Source: Papaver somniferum (Eukaryota; Streptophyta; Magnoliopsida; Ranunculales; Papaveraceae). Taken from it: DNA of 64,000 nt. The DNA lies in NCBI RefSeq assembly GCF_003573695.1, contig NC_039363.1:159242406-159306405 (forward strand), written 5' to 3'. Numbering within the stretch: position 1 is the stretch's first letter; each line of letters opens with the position of its first letter. Under the pieces are notes generated by a model, which saw nothing but the letters and a program-made list of their open reading frames with translations, made no database searches and had not been told where the DNA came from. Positions 34,988 through 47,954 of this stretch are shown here, in pieces. The position numbers and the translations under genes are program-made.

Positions 34988-37540
34988 CTACCATATCTCC
35001 AACTGAAATGGGTTTGGGCGTTGCATAACTACTTGATTCTTAGATTCATTATCTTTGACTAAGACAGCTTCTAGGCACTTGATAAAGTATTTGAAAGGAA
35101 CAACATCCCATTCACATCTCATAGTGACAGCTGGGTTGATAATCGGATCGAGTCCCAAGGCTTTGACGGAAGGAGGAGTGACTGGTTGCAAAAAGGGTTG
35201 TTCAATAAGACTTACTTGTGTCCGGAATCTGCGAACAAATGTTGATGCGCTCTCTCTAGGTAGTTGTGTCACATTTGCGAGTTGTTGATATGGAAGCAAA
35301 TAATCTTCAGGATTGAATGACTTGTTGGAGACCCTTTCAGGTATAGACACTGGAAAATGACATACTCCTAGCTTTTCTTTGTTTTCATGTATCCATGAGC
35401 GCCCCAAGACCATATCATAGTTCGGGTATTCTTTAACTATATGAAATTTGGCGTGTGTTAGAGCATCTCCTACCTTGACTTCAAGATTAATGTACCCATA
35501 AGAATTTTTGGATTCTCCTTCTGAGTTTTTGATTATGGTTGGGCAGTGAACAACTTCCTACTTTGAAATACTTGCATCTCGCAGAGTCTTGATGGTGATA
35601 ATGTTGAAGTCATAGGCCGCGTCAATCAGTGTGTTGTCGAACTCGACATATTTCAGGTGAGTATTGGTTAGGAGTCCCCAGTTACATTTACTATCCGTAC
35701 CTTCCAAGAGAGACTGGGATTTCGGGGTAGATTCTCCAACTGAAAACAATCGCCTCCCCGACACAACATGGTTGAGGGACGCAAATATATATTGGAGCTG
35801 CGCCTTGGAGAAATCGATAATCTTACACACATGCTCCATCATAGATTGTACGGTTCTGTGAACAGAATCCCCAGAAAGCATGCAGCTTCTGACAGGAAGA
35901 GGATCCCTGTAAACTCCTTCAGTGCCTAGATGAAGTTCTCATGCATCCACCTTCTCTTTGAAGATGCGTTTCAATTTTTTGCAGTCACTGGTTGGGTGAT
36001 TAACGAATTTGTGGTAACGGCAATATTTGGGATTTTCCATTTGTTCCTCGGATGGTGGATGTCGGAGAGGAGGTAGCTTGATGGCATCATCTTGAATCCA
36101 TGCTTATAGGAGTTCGATTACCTCTTCAATCGGAAATGGGAAGTTTAGAGCAGCCTCTCTAGTCTCTTGTTGTTGTGCATGCGTCTTAGTCGCAACCTTC
36201 CGGGGTTGAGCTGTCTGCTGCACTGGTGCCGCATGTTTGGGTTGTTGTTCTGCAGCTAGAGCTTTTCTCTTTCCTCCTTCACTCACCACGCCTACATAGG
36301 GTTGAGTGTTGTATTGTTTGTTGATGAGACATTTGTTCCCTCGAGTCTCACGTGTATCTTCATTCCTGGCGGGCCTGGTTCTTTCCAGCAAGGCTGGTGC
36401 TGTTGTAGCCGACCGCTTAGCAGCCGACCGCTTAGCAGCCTTATGAAGTTCAAAGAATGTCTGGAAGTGTGGGTTCTCCAGTAAAACGCGATAGAGGGGT
36501 ACCATGTCATTAATGCACAACTCCACCAATTGATGTTTAGTCACATTTGGATCATGACAATCTATTGCCTGAATTCTGAATCTCTTGACATAATCATTTG
36601 GATGTTCATTGTTTCGTTGAAACATCCTTCCCAAGTCTGATAAAGTGATTTTCTTAGACATAAAGATATATTTCTTGCAGATAGCGGTGACCATCTCGCA
36701 CCAATTGGATATGCTGTTTGGTGCATTGTTGTTGTACCAGGTATATTCTCTTCCAGTGAGTGATTTTGAGAATTATTTCAGGCGGAGGACGTGGTTGTAT
36801 TCATGCTCCCCTAGTGATTTCAAAAAACAAGAGATGTGTTCACGAGCGTCACCAGTACTGTCATAAAGGGAGAATTAGGGAGAAAAATATCCTCTTGGAA
36901 GAGGAACTCTTTGCACATCAGGAGGATAAGGAGGTTGATGCTGATGAATGGTTGTTGTATTTTCCTTGCCTCGATTCTGGAGAAGTCGTTCCAGGTCCTC
37001 ACCTGTGATAAAATTGGATTGTTGATTCCTTTATGATGGTCGTTCAGGAGCTACACGAGCTTCTTCATCCATAAAGAAATGCCCTGTTGATATACTTCCA
37101 CCAAGAGTCATGAAAGTGTTCCTTGTCTGCTCCATTTGGGGTTGGCGTGGTTCTGGTCGTAACCTTTCTGTTAGCCTCTTGAGAAAAGTGAGTACCTCCT
37201 TCTGAGTTGTAGCCATGTCTGTCTGAGCTTTGGCGAGAACTTCATGTCTCTCCATTAAATCGACAATGGTAATGGGAGGTTGGTTTCCTCTGGATCCTCC
37301 GGTCTCCCATCCTGAAGAAGAAGTGGTAGCATCTCTTGTGACGATCATATGTGTCACGCTCGAAGAAATATTAGGAGTGGCAAAGGCTCTGGCTCTGGTG
37401 ATAGGAGGCGTCACGCTAGAGGGGATGCTTCCGGCACTGCTGGTGTTGGTGCTAGAGGATGTAACATCATGAGATGTGTGGTACGTTGGTGTTAGAAGCG
37501 GAAACAGTGGCGCCAGGAGTATTATCAACGCCAGCAGCAT
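34988..37540 (-). pseudogene. gag-pro: Gypsy gag-protease of element G, with stops
   Basis: Open pieces 37540-37031, 36694-36104, 35881-35558 and 35413-34988 share one minus-strand frame and are separated by stops, so they are one decayed polyprotein of about 850 codons. A Ser/Thr/Pro-rich N-terminus comes first. At about 36900-36640 lies the Retrotrans_gag core, with patterns such as SPKFSLYDSTGDAREHI, RLKLFSKSLTG and SISNW. Near 35990-36035 is a CxxHK...NHPTSDC zinc-binding pattern, usual in Tat-type gag. The retropepsin-like part has LIDAAYDFNII in place of the active-site DTG/DSG region, and later MVLGRSWIH, the conserved end of the protease. The active-site Asp-Ser/Thr-Gly is lost. Reverse transcriptase is absent. 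Confidence 0.8.
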
Positions 37541-37640
37541 TAGGATTGGTAACTGATGCAGACCTAAGATCCACCATCTTGAAATTGAGAAAATTTGAAT
37601 AAAAATTGAGAAATTGATTTCGCAACCGAGAGATTAATCT

Positions 37641-37656
37641 CTCACTGTGGTCGCCA
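37641..37656 (-). other. Primer-binding site of gypsy element G
   Basis: On the minus strand TGGCGACCACAGTGAG lies two bases from the LTR end. The TGGCGAC start resembles the PBS of Tat/Ogre-type elements (often tRNA-Arg). The exact tRNA is not certain from sight. Confidence 0.6.
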
Positions 37657-37658
37657 GT

Positions 37659-40342
37659 TGTTTTGGGGTAAAAACTAATTCTGCTGGAAATGGTAAATTG
37701 GGGTGTGCCGCCGAAAAACGAATCTAAACCCTAAACAAATGTACTGCACATGAGCACTTTAGATTCGAGAAATCAATCTGTACAATTCTGGCCTAAACCA
37801 AGAAATGGATGTTCCAGTCTTGCATCGGTCACAAAGAAGGAGAAGGATTAATCTTAGGGAGGGAAGCGAAGAAGGTGTTGAGATCAGAATGATTAACTCT
37901 GAAGGTGTGGTTGTTTCTATGACTTGTATCAAAATGTGGAACTTGCTTGCAGAATGTAAGCTATAAGTTCTTTTTATGTTTTTTGGATACTTGTGTTAAT
38001 AACACTTCCGTCTGTTGAAATAGATTAAAAACCTATTTATACAAGTCATAATCGAACACACCCTGACCTCACATGAAGTGGAAGTAGTTGAGTGATGGAG
38101 AAGTGAGGATCGTCTAAAATATTGAAGACCACGTACCTACTATAAGGGGAGGACTGGTCGGTTTACACCTACTACTTCTCTGCTGCCACTAACTGTCCAC
38201 CTTTCTTGACACTTTCTCATAATGGGCATGTTGCACGCCGCACGTTGTAAACCACCATACCAATACCCTGATGAACATCCCCCAGTTTGTGACATGTTTG
38301 ATGTATCGAGTATTTTTTTGTAGAAAAATATTCAGCGGGCTGCTGAGTGGGTCTTGCCTGCAAGACCGAATTATTCTGACCAATCACGCGCAAGATGAGC
38401 GGGGGGAAGTCATATGTGACAAGTCAAGTTGTGAGACTTGCCGCCAAAAATAGCGTATAATACTTTTAGGTCAAATAATTAAATTATTTGTGAAATCAAT
38501 ATTTTATAAAACATTATTTGTAATCGATGCATATAAATCATCGCTTTTAAGAAAGCAGCTCAAAAGAATCGATACTCATGAAGCATCGTTGTATAGAGCT
38601 TGTATTGATTTGTCGCGGAACTTAATGTCTTGAAAGAGGCGCGGCCGACCATATTTGGGCAGCTTCCATGAGCTGTTCGAGCAGGCCAAGGGAAAGTCGA
38701 TCAGCTCTTGTGGAAGAAGGGTGGACGGTGATCACTACGGCACCTTATTGGTCGCCCAGAATTGGATCTATGCCGATCAATTTGGCTAGAAAATTTGGAC
38801 GGCCAAGATGATTTGTGGCAGTAATTGGTTGTCGTTGAATTTATTAATACTTTTGTAAGCAGCGCAACTAGCCTGCTTTGAGAAACTGCCAGGAATTATA
38901 CGAGCAGGTTGAGGATGGGTTGATCGGTCCGTATAGGAGAGGAGCGACTGGTGATCATGATGGAATCTTATTGGTTCCCTGAAATCAGATCTAGGCCAGT
39001 AAATTCGGACGGCGAAGTTGGACGGCCGAGATTGAAGCCGTGCGACCAAACTATTTTGAGCTAACGGTTGGAGGCGTTAGCTGGGGGCTGGGGGAAATTC
39101 GATTGGCCAGGGCTGAAGGAAAGCCACAGGTGAGCCAAATGGCACTTCATTGGCCGGATAAAATTTGATCTGGGCCGTTCGATTTTGCTAGCCAAGTTGG
39201 ACGGCCGAGATCGTTTTGCGACAGTAATGTGCTGCCGCTAACATAAGTTAGGGTTTTAAATGTCGTGCAACCAACCTTCTTTGAGCAATCTGTTTGAGGC
39301 TATGCTTGCAGGTTGAGAAGGGATCCGATTGTCCGAAGTATTAGTGGGACCACCGGTGTGTATGATGGTGCTTCTCCGGTCGCGTCAGGAGGCGCTTGAC
39401 CAATCAGCCGGCCAAAATGTGCGGCTGTGATCGTTTTAAGACTGACATGGGCAGCCTATATTCGATTCCTTAAGGAATTAGGTGTGGCGACCAGCCAACT
39501 TCCAACTTTAATTAAAAGTGTAGGCTGCGCATTTAGTGCGATTTGATTGGTCGATGGGAAAGAAGGGCCGGCAGGTAGCAACATGGGAATGGTCGAGCGA
39601 TGGTACGGCGGCACAAGCCAGGGTGAATCGGACGGCGAAGTGACACGGCCGCGCCCTCTTTGCTGTGGCCTTTATTTGCCGCAATTCCTTTTATCTCTTG
39701 TTTTTCTTAACTTTTGGTAGGATTCTGCCCTACTAGTCCATGGTGGATCGATTTCCTAGCTTGCCTAGGTTTGATCTCGACCAATAGGGTTTGAGATATT
39801 GCGCAGGCTGCAAAAACCTAATTTTTGTAAATTAATAAAATTAGGTTAGAAAGATGAATGTTGTGAGCTGACACAAAATCAATCAATTTCTGGTGAATTT
39901 TGTGCGTTCATACAAAATCAATAATTATGTTCTAGAGGGAAGCATAACTTTGTGTGCCTCTAATTAAGTACTTCCATGCACATCTTAATCCTGAAACTTT
40001 GGGAAATTCGTGTTTCTCAGCTGCGAGCGAACATTAATTGTCATGTCGTGTCAATATCAAGAGTTCAGCTGGGGAATATAACATAGAATAAATACTTCGA
40101 AAGGCCATGCATTAGTGAGTAATGCAGGTGGAAGATAAAATTTATAGAATATTTGAGATTGTTGCTACATGCACCATTCTGGATACACTTCATATATAAA
40201 TATACTTAATTGCTCAATACGTACGTAAGTAAAGAGGCCTAGGCACTCATCACTTTTAAATGGTTATGTTCTTTGCAGAACAGTGACACATTAAATACAA
40301 GGTCTTACAATTTTAGCCCTGAACTAAAAACCACCATTAACA
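37659..40342 (-). repeat. 5' LTR of gypsy element G
   Basis: 2684 bp, TGTTTTGGGG...CATTAACA on the plus strand, followed by TSD atggt at 40343-40347. It is homologous to 13603-16319, including the internal degenerate repeats. Confidence 0.93.
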
Positions 40343-40789
40343 ATGGTATAATCGGTTCCATGAGCAAAACCAAGTTTCCATGATTCACATATTTCTTCAT
40401 GATGTGTGTGAATTAGGGTTTTGGGTTTGATAAGATGAGAAGCCTAGAGGCATTATTTGAACATATTTCTTCATGTCGACATTATTTGAACATGTACATA
40501 ACTCTTATCATTAATTGTTCAAAGATATTCCTTGATACTCAAGGTGATCCCAGATCCGAAAAAGTGAAAAACATATAATTATGATTTTGATCATATATAT
40601 TTTAATCACCAGCAGTTAAAGCATATCATCTGAAAAATATTATTAGTTAATGTGTTAGACTAATAATAGAAGTTTTCTATGAGAGTTTTCGGAAATATGG
40701 TTTGGCATTTAAGTGGAAATAGGAAAACCAAAATTAGGTGCTTTAATGAGAATATCTTGAGAATGTTTTCGGTTATGGAATTTCTTCTA
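40343..40789 (+). repeat. Element C: left LTR, part after the G insertion, truncated
   Basis: It resumes the copia-like LTR cut at 13602 (atggt|ataatcggttcca). It is collinear with the region around 43000-43300 of the LTR at 41828-44840, then breaks off near 40789 and joins gag sequence. The LTR end, the PBS and the gag start are therefore deleted. Confidence 0.8.
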
Positions 40790-41827
40790 TAGATGCATCA
40801 TCTCCCTCTCGTCAATCACATAAATGTGTACAGAATAAAGATCAGAAAGATGGTGATATACCTAATTGTTCTAAGGATCTAGAGAACGAAGCTTTCACTG
40901 TGATTGTTGAATGCACGTCTGAAAAGGATACTGAAGTAACTCCAGAGTCAAAGACACTTGAATGTGATAGACTTTTTAAAGAGAATGAATATCTGAAAAA
41001 GGAACTTGATATTCTATATAAGGATATAGAACGTGGAAGCGATGGTCAAACTTACCTTGAAGTCTTGGAAGGTTACATAAAAAAATTCGAAGAAGGTCAT
41101 GATCGAGAAGCAAAACTATATACGGAGCTAGAGAACCTAAAGAACATCGAGGTAATATATTAAGAACATCGAGGTAAGTCCACCGAATCGGAAATAGATA
41201 TTAAAGTTAAAATTTAAACATTTAAGGTTGATCTAGATAATGCTCACAAATTGAAACATTTAAGGTTGATCTAGATAATGCTTCTCATCTGAAATTCCAT
41301 GATAATGAGTTTCAGATTTAATATTGGTTAGCTAAAATGGTATGTCAAACCTTCCTGCTTTACTCTTATAGGTTGTATACAAGTCTTATAGATTTGTAAG
41401 ATCCTTTCGGTTTGTCCTTTATTTTCTCGAACCTTTGTCATATTATGAAAAAAATGGGGAGAATTATATGGAGTAAATAAGTGATTTTTAATCACTAGGA
41501 AAGGACAATTGTGCTTAAACATTATATCTAACGAAAGAGTAAATCATTGACTAAGGGGGAGAAACATATCATATTGTTGTGTAGTAATTCTTACTACAAA
41601 AGGGGAATAACAAAGATGTTTGGATTGAGCATTTACCTAGCTTACCTTTAGCGGGAGTAAAATATTTTGTTATTCGAATGCTTCAACATCGGCATTTATA
41701 TTTGGATATTTTCAGGTTATTGTAATGTTGAAATGTGGATTAAGCGTATGTAGAATGAGTTATTTTTGTAATTCGTTAATCTCCATATTATGTAATAGAG
41801 TTTTGTCACTAAATTGACAAGGGGGAT
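40790..41827 (+). mobile_element. Element C: residual internal region
   Basis: It begins inside gag (tagatgcatcatctccctctcgtcaatc, shared with 45704 of element D), includes the coiled-coil part of gag and the family 3' end (41290-41827), and ends at the PPT gacaaggggga before the LTR at 41828. Confidence 0.8.
40900..41163 (+). pseudogene. gag C-terminal coiled-coil fragment of element C
   Basis: 87 codons, Glu/Lys/Leu-rich (RLFKENEYLKKELDILYKDI), closely related to 45948-46205 in element D. It corresponds to the coiled coil downstream of the zinc knuckle in element A. Confidence 0.6.
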
Positions 41828-44800
41828 TATTAGAGCACTTCTCGGTCGAACCCACCAAGTGTTGGTATGTCAAGTTTGGTTATCATATTTAGTTCCAAAA
41901 CTCAAGTCACTTAACAAGTGAACTAGAGTCAACTTTGTTAGGTTTGGATAGAAACGATATAAATATTGTGCTCTAGTTATTCTCGAAGATCTGAAGATGG
42001 ATTGAATACAACGAAGACATTACCCTTCAGCTTGAGGCTAGAACTAATGACTTGACTTGTTCCATTGCTATCTTGTTTCTTTCAAGTCTTTTAGATTGAA
42101 AATATAACATGCGAAGCTGTATATAAATAAATACTCTAGTGGATAGACATGATCATAATAGTGTGGTCATAGTATTAAGGAATTACACGACGAAGGATAA
42201 CGCTTATCTTTTGAACTTCGTAGATATGTCATCGACATAATCTTGTATATAATGTTATGATTATGTGAATGGGTTATGGTGAAGATTTCATCCTAGGAAA
42301 CATTGTTTTACATTTGTTTAAAGGAAGTACATTCGTGAACTTGTTTTGTGAATCGAAATGGAAATTAATAGGATTATTGGTCTTGCTATTCGTTGCATAT
42401 ATTTGGATGACCAATATGTGTGTGTTGGCAGAACCGATCTTAACTCAGGTTATGTATCTTGGTATAACCAAACATATTACCTAGACATATGATTTGGTAT
42501 GACTGGTACTGGTAACTGGTGTAACCGATCATAAGTAGTCACCAAGTGATGGTATGATCGATCCTTGTAATTGGTCTGACCGATCCTAGTAATTGGTGTG
42601 ACCGATCATAAGTGTTGTGTGACCGATCCTTGTAATTGGTGTAACCGGTCCTGGTAACTGGTGTGACCGATCACAAGTAGAATCCATGTGTATATGGAAC
42701 CAATCCTTGTAATTGGTGTAATCGGTCCTGGTAACTGGTGTGACCGATCACATGTAGGTACCATATTTAGGTATAACCGATCCTAGTGAGTGGTATAACC
42801 AATCCAAACCCATGTATGTGACTTGGAAGGACCGATCACAACTAATCATTGTGATTTGGTATAACCAGTCACATAGTAGTCTTTGAATACTGGCAAACCA
42901 ATTCTAAACTTGTTTGGGAAGTGTGGTATAACCGATTCCAAGAAAGAAAATCCATGTAAATATGAAATAAGGATTTGCAGTGAAAATATGTCAACATACT
43001 TTGAACACGAGCATTAACTCTTATCACTAATTGTTCAAAGATACTCCTTGGTACTCAAGGTGATCATGTGCCGAAATAAATTAAGAATCTTTTAATTAAG
43101 GTTTTTGATTTTATATGCTTTAATTACCAGCAATTAATGCATAGCTCTAGAGAATCAAAAATTAGTAATGTGCACTTACTAATTGGAGATTTTCTTTTGA
43201 GGATTTCGGAAATATTGGACCAACATTTATTGGAATTATGAAAACCGAATTTTGCCATTCTTTGCATATCTTGAGAATATTTTCGGTTTTGGAAATTCGT
43301 TGGTGTCCAAACATCCTTGGTCTTTAAATACCTAAGTTTGCATTTCTAGCAAACTATCCTAAGAGCCAATGCAAACTTCATTTTTTTTTTGTTTCTGGTG
43401 GAGCCGTCTATCCGGAGAGGAAAGTACCCTAATTAGGTGAAATCTCTTACGACTGCTCATTTAAAGACTTTTGGGGGATCAAGAATCTCTACGAGTACCG
43501 ATGGTGGGAAACTAGATAATTGCATTGTTATTTTAGTTTTCGATTATTGATTTGATTGATTAACGGTTGTTGAATCTTTGATTACACCTAGTTTGTTTAT
43601 TAAAAGTCCGTTCTTTTCTGATATAAGGACACACAAACTAGATCAAATATTTAATGTTTCTACGGATCTAAGTTTTTATAAATCTGTAAGATAGATTCAT
43701 TGATTTTCCATTGTTAACAGACTCCGTTCTGTGCAACAAATCAATAAGGAATCAAGTTTCTTTTTGCAGGTTGTTCATTTGAATATTAAATCGAAGATTG
43801 AAGACTTTGAAGATTTGAAGACTTTATTCTTATGTTTTGATCTTGGTGTGACTTTCTGTAACTTGATTTTTTGGGATTAAAAGGTTGTTTATTTCCGATA
43901 AACATGAGCCTTTTAAGATCAACAACATGTTTGTGATTTTATCATAAACCTTGTAATCAAGATTGATTATTTCGGTAATAATTATCTTTTTTGATCTCAT
44001 AACCTAGGAGCTTCGGATCTGTTAACGGATCTAAAAAATAGAAGATCCATAACTGTGCTTTTATTATATATTTCGTAATTGTGATTAGAAAGTGAGTTTG
44101 GTTACCAAATAGTTATGATCCTTTACTGTTTGGAATACGATCCAAAGGAATATTTTCTATCCAGTTGAATATTGGTATAAGAAGTTATTATGAACCATTA
44201 AGAAGGTTTACTAGATTTAGTCCTAAAGAGAACGCCTGTTCTGCTAGGATATATAGTATCGAGAACTTAGATTCTGCTAGATGTTATCAACACAAGAATA
44301 CTGCTCAACCTAAGTAACTAGGATTTTAGCTTGCTTGGGATAGTCTACACGAAGTTGAAGGTTTACTTTTTGTAGCGTCTTAATTCATTGAGTATTCAAA
44401 ACTGGACTAGGTCGCGGGGTTTTTCCACAAGATTGTAGTTTTCCTCGTTAACAAAATTCCGCGTGCTTTACTTTATTTACGCATTATAATTGTCTTTATA
44501 TTATAATTAAAGTAAATACACTTGTACATTAACTAGGCACTTGATATTGATTCTATTGTGTTTCGGTCTTGTACCATAACTATTATCAAGTGAGCATCTT
44601 GTTGCTGTATTGTCTCGATCTTGTATCCATGGAAGATCACACAAGTGTATTTTTATTCGCCACTTGGATTTGATTTCTCACATTGTTAGGCTAGTCCGTG
44701 CTAACCCTGTTCCAAGTGGACACCGTGTTGAAATATTACTTTAGTGTTTGTCGCTTAAAGAGGTTTATACACAGTGGGTCTTGAATAGGTTGTGATCAAA

Positions 44801-44840
44801 ATAAAAGATTGTGGTGTATTTGGGTACCCTTGTATTTTCA
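41828..44840 (+). repeat. Copia-like LTR shared by elements C (3') and D (5')
   Basis: 3013 bp, starting TATTAGAGC (TG mutated to TA) after a PPT and ending ...TATTTTCA before a PBS. C internal sequence is on its left and D internal sequence on its right, so it serves both. The cluster of gtgaccgatcataag-like motifs is at about 42500-42930. A short open frame at 42269-42484 shows no features and is taken as LTR sequence. Confidence 0.88.
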
Positions 44841-44842
44841 AT

Positions 44843-44854
44843 TGGTATAGGAGC
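44843..44854 (+). other. Primer-binding site of element D (mutated)
   Basis: TGGTATAGGAGC, two mismatches from TGGTATCAGAGC, two bases after the LTR end. It would pair poorly with the primer. Confidence 0.75.
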
Positions 44855-44919
44855 AGGAAAACATGGAAATATATAACTATCTGTGTTTGGCGTGATCCAA
44901 CCTATACGATTTAAATCCA

Positions 44920-45679
44920 ATGGTTGATTCAGTTAATGTACCTCCACGGTTTGATGGCTAAAGCTATCTATGGTGGAAAATGGCAATGCAATATTTTTTT
45001 CAATCCCGTGACTTTAACACTTGGGTTTTAGTTGTTGATGGGTATGAACACCCAAAAGTACTTGTCAATAACTCAACCACTGAGTTTAGACTAAAGGAAT
45101 TAGAGGAGTTCAATAATGAAGAAAAATTGCTTTCGAAGAAAAATTGCGATGAATTGAATTCTATTATTCATTCTTTGACTCGAGACCTCCATCATCATTT
45201 AACCACGTGTAAAACATCAAAGGAGGCTTGGGATATTCTTAATGTCGTATTTGAAGGTAATTCCTATGAAAAGGAAGCTAGGCTTCAAACCCTATTTCTA
45301 AATTAGAAAACTTCGTATGGATGAAGAAGATACCTTTGATGAGTTTGACAAAAAACTTTCTGAAATAGTGAATGCCTCTGACGCTTTAGAAAAAACTATT
45401 TCAGATAAGGATATTGTGTGTAAAACTCCAAGGTCTTTACCACCAAGATACAAATCTAAAAAGCATGCCATCATGGAAGCAAATGATCTTCCCATACTAT
45501 CAAGAAGTGCTTTAGTTGGTAAATTAAAGATCTTTGACCTTGAATACCAATCCAAGAATGAAGTGGGTATTACTCTTGAAGTTATGACTAAGACTAGTTC
45601 TTCGGCTGAAAACTCTTACAAAACACAAAGTGTGGATTATTGTGTCGATACGACTACACGACAATTTAGAAGTTATTAA
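44920..45679 (+). pseudogene. gag: Copia-type gag (UBN2) of element D, decayed
   Basis: ATG at 44920 opens MVDSVNVPPRFDG, then a stop at 44959. The frame continues with YFFQSRDFNTWVLV to 45306, where a frameshift moves the ORF to 45317-45679 (RSLPPRYKSKKHAIMEAND). These blocks align with gag of element A. No zinc knuckle is visible before the frame is lost. Confidence 0.82.
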
Positions 45680-45947
45680 GACAAAAGAAAAGGAGTTCTT
45701 CTAAAGATGCATCATCCCCCTCTCGTCAATCACAGAAATGTGTAGAGAATAGATGAGAAACATGGTGATAGCCCTAATTGTTCTAAGAATCTAGAGAACA
45801 AATCTTTCACTGTGATTGTTGAATGCACGCTGAAAAGGATACTGAAGTATCTTTAGAAGGCACTTGAATGAATATCTTAAAAAGGAACTTGATATTCTAT
45901 ATAAGGATATTGAACATGTAAGCGACGGTCAAACTTACCTTTAAGTC

Positions 45948-46205
45948 TTGGAAGGTTACAGAAATAAAATCAAAGAAGGTCATGATCGAGAAGAAAAACT
46001 ACATACGGAGCTAGAGAACTTAAAGAACCTCGAGGTCAATAAGTCTACCGAATATGAAATCGATATTAAATTTCAAATTGAAACATTTAAGGTTGATCTA
46101 GATAATGCTCTCGAAAAAATAAAAATGTTGGAAAAAGAGAATATGAGACTAAAAGCGGACTTGAAAAAGTTCGAAGTAGCACAAAAAAACTTGACTCAAT
46201 ATTGA
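45948..46205 (+). pseudogene. gag C-terminal coiled-coil fragment of element D
   Basis: 85 codons dominated by heptad-like Leu/Glu/Lys sequence (ALEKIKMLEKENMRLKADL), related to 40900-41163. It is separated from the rest of gag by frame-disrupting changes around 45680-45940. Confidence 0.6.
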
Positions 46206-46262
46206 AGGAAACTAGAGTTCATCGTAACAAACGAGGATTGGGCTACAAATGTAAACAAAGTT

Positions 46263-47954
46263 TGGTACCATATTTAGGTATAACCGATCCAAACTCATGT
46301 ATGTGACTTGGAAGGACCGATCACAACTATCCATTGTGATTTGGTATAACCAATTACATAGTAGTCTTGGAATACTGGTAAACCAATTCTAAACTTGTTT
46401 TTAAGTGTGGTATAACCGATTCCAAGAAAGAAAATTCATGTAAATATGAAATAAGGATTTGTAGTGAAAAGATGTCAACATACTTTGAACACGAGAAGTA
46501 ACTCTTATCATTTATTGTTCAAAGATATTCCTTGGTACTCAAGGTGATCCCATGCCGCAATAAATTATGAATCTTTTAATTACGGTTTTTGATTTTATAT
46601 GCTGTAATTACCAGCAATTAATGCATAGCTCTAGAGAATAAAAATTTAGTAATTTGCATTTACTAATTGGAGATTTTCTATTGAGAGATTTCATAAATAT
46701 TGGACCAACATTTATTGGAATTATGAAAACCAAATTTTGTCATTCATTGCATATCTTGAGAATATTTTCGGTTTTGGAAATTCCTTGGTGTCCAAACATC
46801 CTTGGTCTAAATACCTAAGTTTGCATTTCTAGAAAAATATCCTAAGATCCAGGCAAACTTTACTTTTTGTTGTTTCTGGTAGAGCCGTCCATCCGGAGAG
46901 GAAAGTACCCTAATTAGGCGAAATCTCTTACGACCGCTCATTTAAAGATTTCTGTGGGATCAAGAAGCTCTACGAGTACCGTTGGTGGGAAACTAGATAA
47001 ATGTATTTTCATTTTATTTTTAGTAGATTGATTTGATTGAGTAACGGTTGTTAAATATTTGATTGCACCTAGTTTGTTTATTCCAAGTTCCTTCTCTTAC
47101 TCAAACTAGATCAAAGATTTAACCTTCCTACGGATCTAAGTTTTTCTGTATCTATAAGATATATTCATTGATTTTCAATTGTTAAAGACTCTGTCTGTGC
47201 AACAAATCAATAAGGAATCGAGTCTCTTTTTGCATGTTATTACTTTGAAGATTAAATCGAATATTGGAGACTTTGAAGATTTGAAGACTTTATTCTTGTG
47301 TTTTGATCTTGGTGTGACTATCCGTGACTTGATTTTTCGAGATTAAAAGGTTGTTTATTTTTGATAAACATATGCCTTTTAAGATCAACAAGTTGTTTGT
47401 GATTTTATCATAAACCTTGTAATCAAGATTGATTATTTCATTAATCATTGTCTCGTTTGATCTCATAACCTAGAAGATTTGGATCTATTAACTGTGTTTT
47501 TATCATATATTTCAGTGTTGTGATTAGAAAGTGAGACCAAACAGTTTTGATCCTTTACTGTGTGAAATACGATCCATAGGAATCTTATCTTTCCAGTTGA
47601 AAGATTGGAAGAAGAAGTTATTGTGAACCATTAAAAAGATTCACTAGATTTAGTCCTAAAGAGAATGCATGTTCTGCTAGGATATCTAGTATCAAACGTC
47701 TATTGAGAACTTCGGTTCTGCTAGATGTTATCAAAACAAGAATACTGCTGAATATGAGTAACTAGGGTTTTAGTTTGCTTGGTCTCGTCTACACGAAGTT
47801 GCAGGTTTACTTTTTGTAGCGTCTTAATTCATTGAGTATTCAAAGTTGGTCCAAGTCCCGGGGTTTTTCTACAAGATTGTAGTTTTCCTCGTTAACAAAA
47901 TTCTGGTGTGTGCCTTACTATTTCTGCATTATAATTGTTTTTATATTATAATTA
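46263..47954 (+). repeat. Truncated copia-like LTR at the right of element D
   Basis: Starts abruptly in the middle of the LTR (tttggtaccatatttaggta, equivalent to about 42750) and follows the LTR to about 47954, short of its 3' end. Both the LTR start and the end are missing. A small open frame at 47846-48064 straddles the right border and is not supported. Confidence 0.82.

Larger units (their letters stand above)
13603..40342 (-). mobile_element. Gypsy element G (Tat-like, non-autonomous), full length with nested insertion
   Basis: LTRs lie at 13603-16319 and 37659-40342, both TG...CA on the plus strand. The 5-bp TSD ATGGT flanks them at 13598-13602 and 40343-40347. On the minus strand the order is LTR, primer-binding site (PBS), gag and protease remnants (37540-34988), a non-coding part, an antisense gene-like unit, PPT, LTR. 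Without the nested A element its internal region is only about 5 kb. No reverse transcriptase, RNase H or integrase motif was found, so it could not transpose alone. The two LTRs differ at roughly one base in ten over the first 170 bp (hand comparison), so it is old. Confidence 0.93.
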
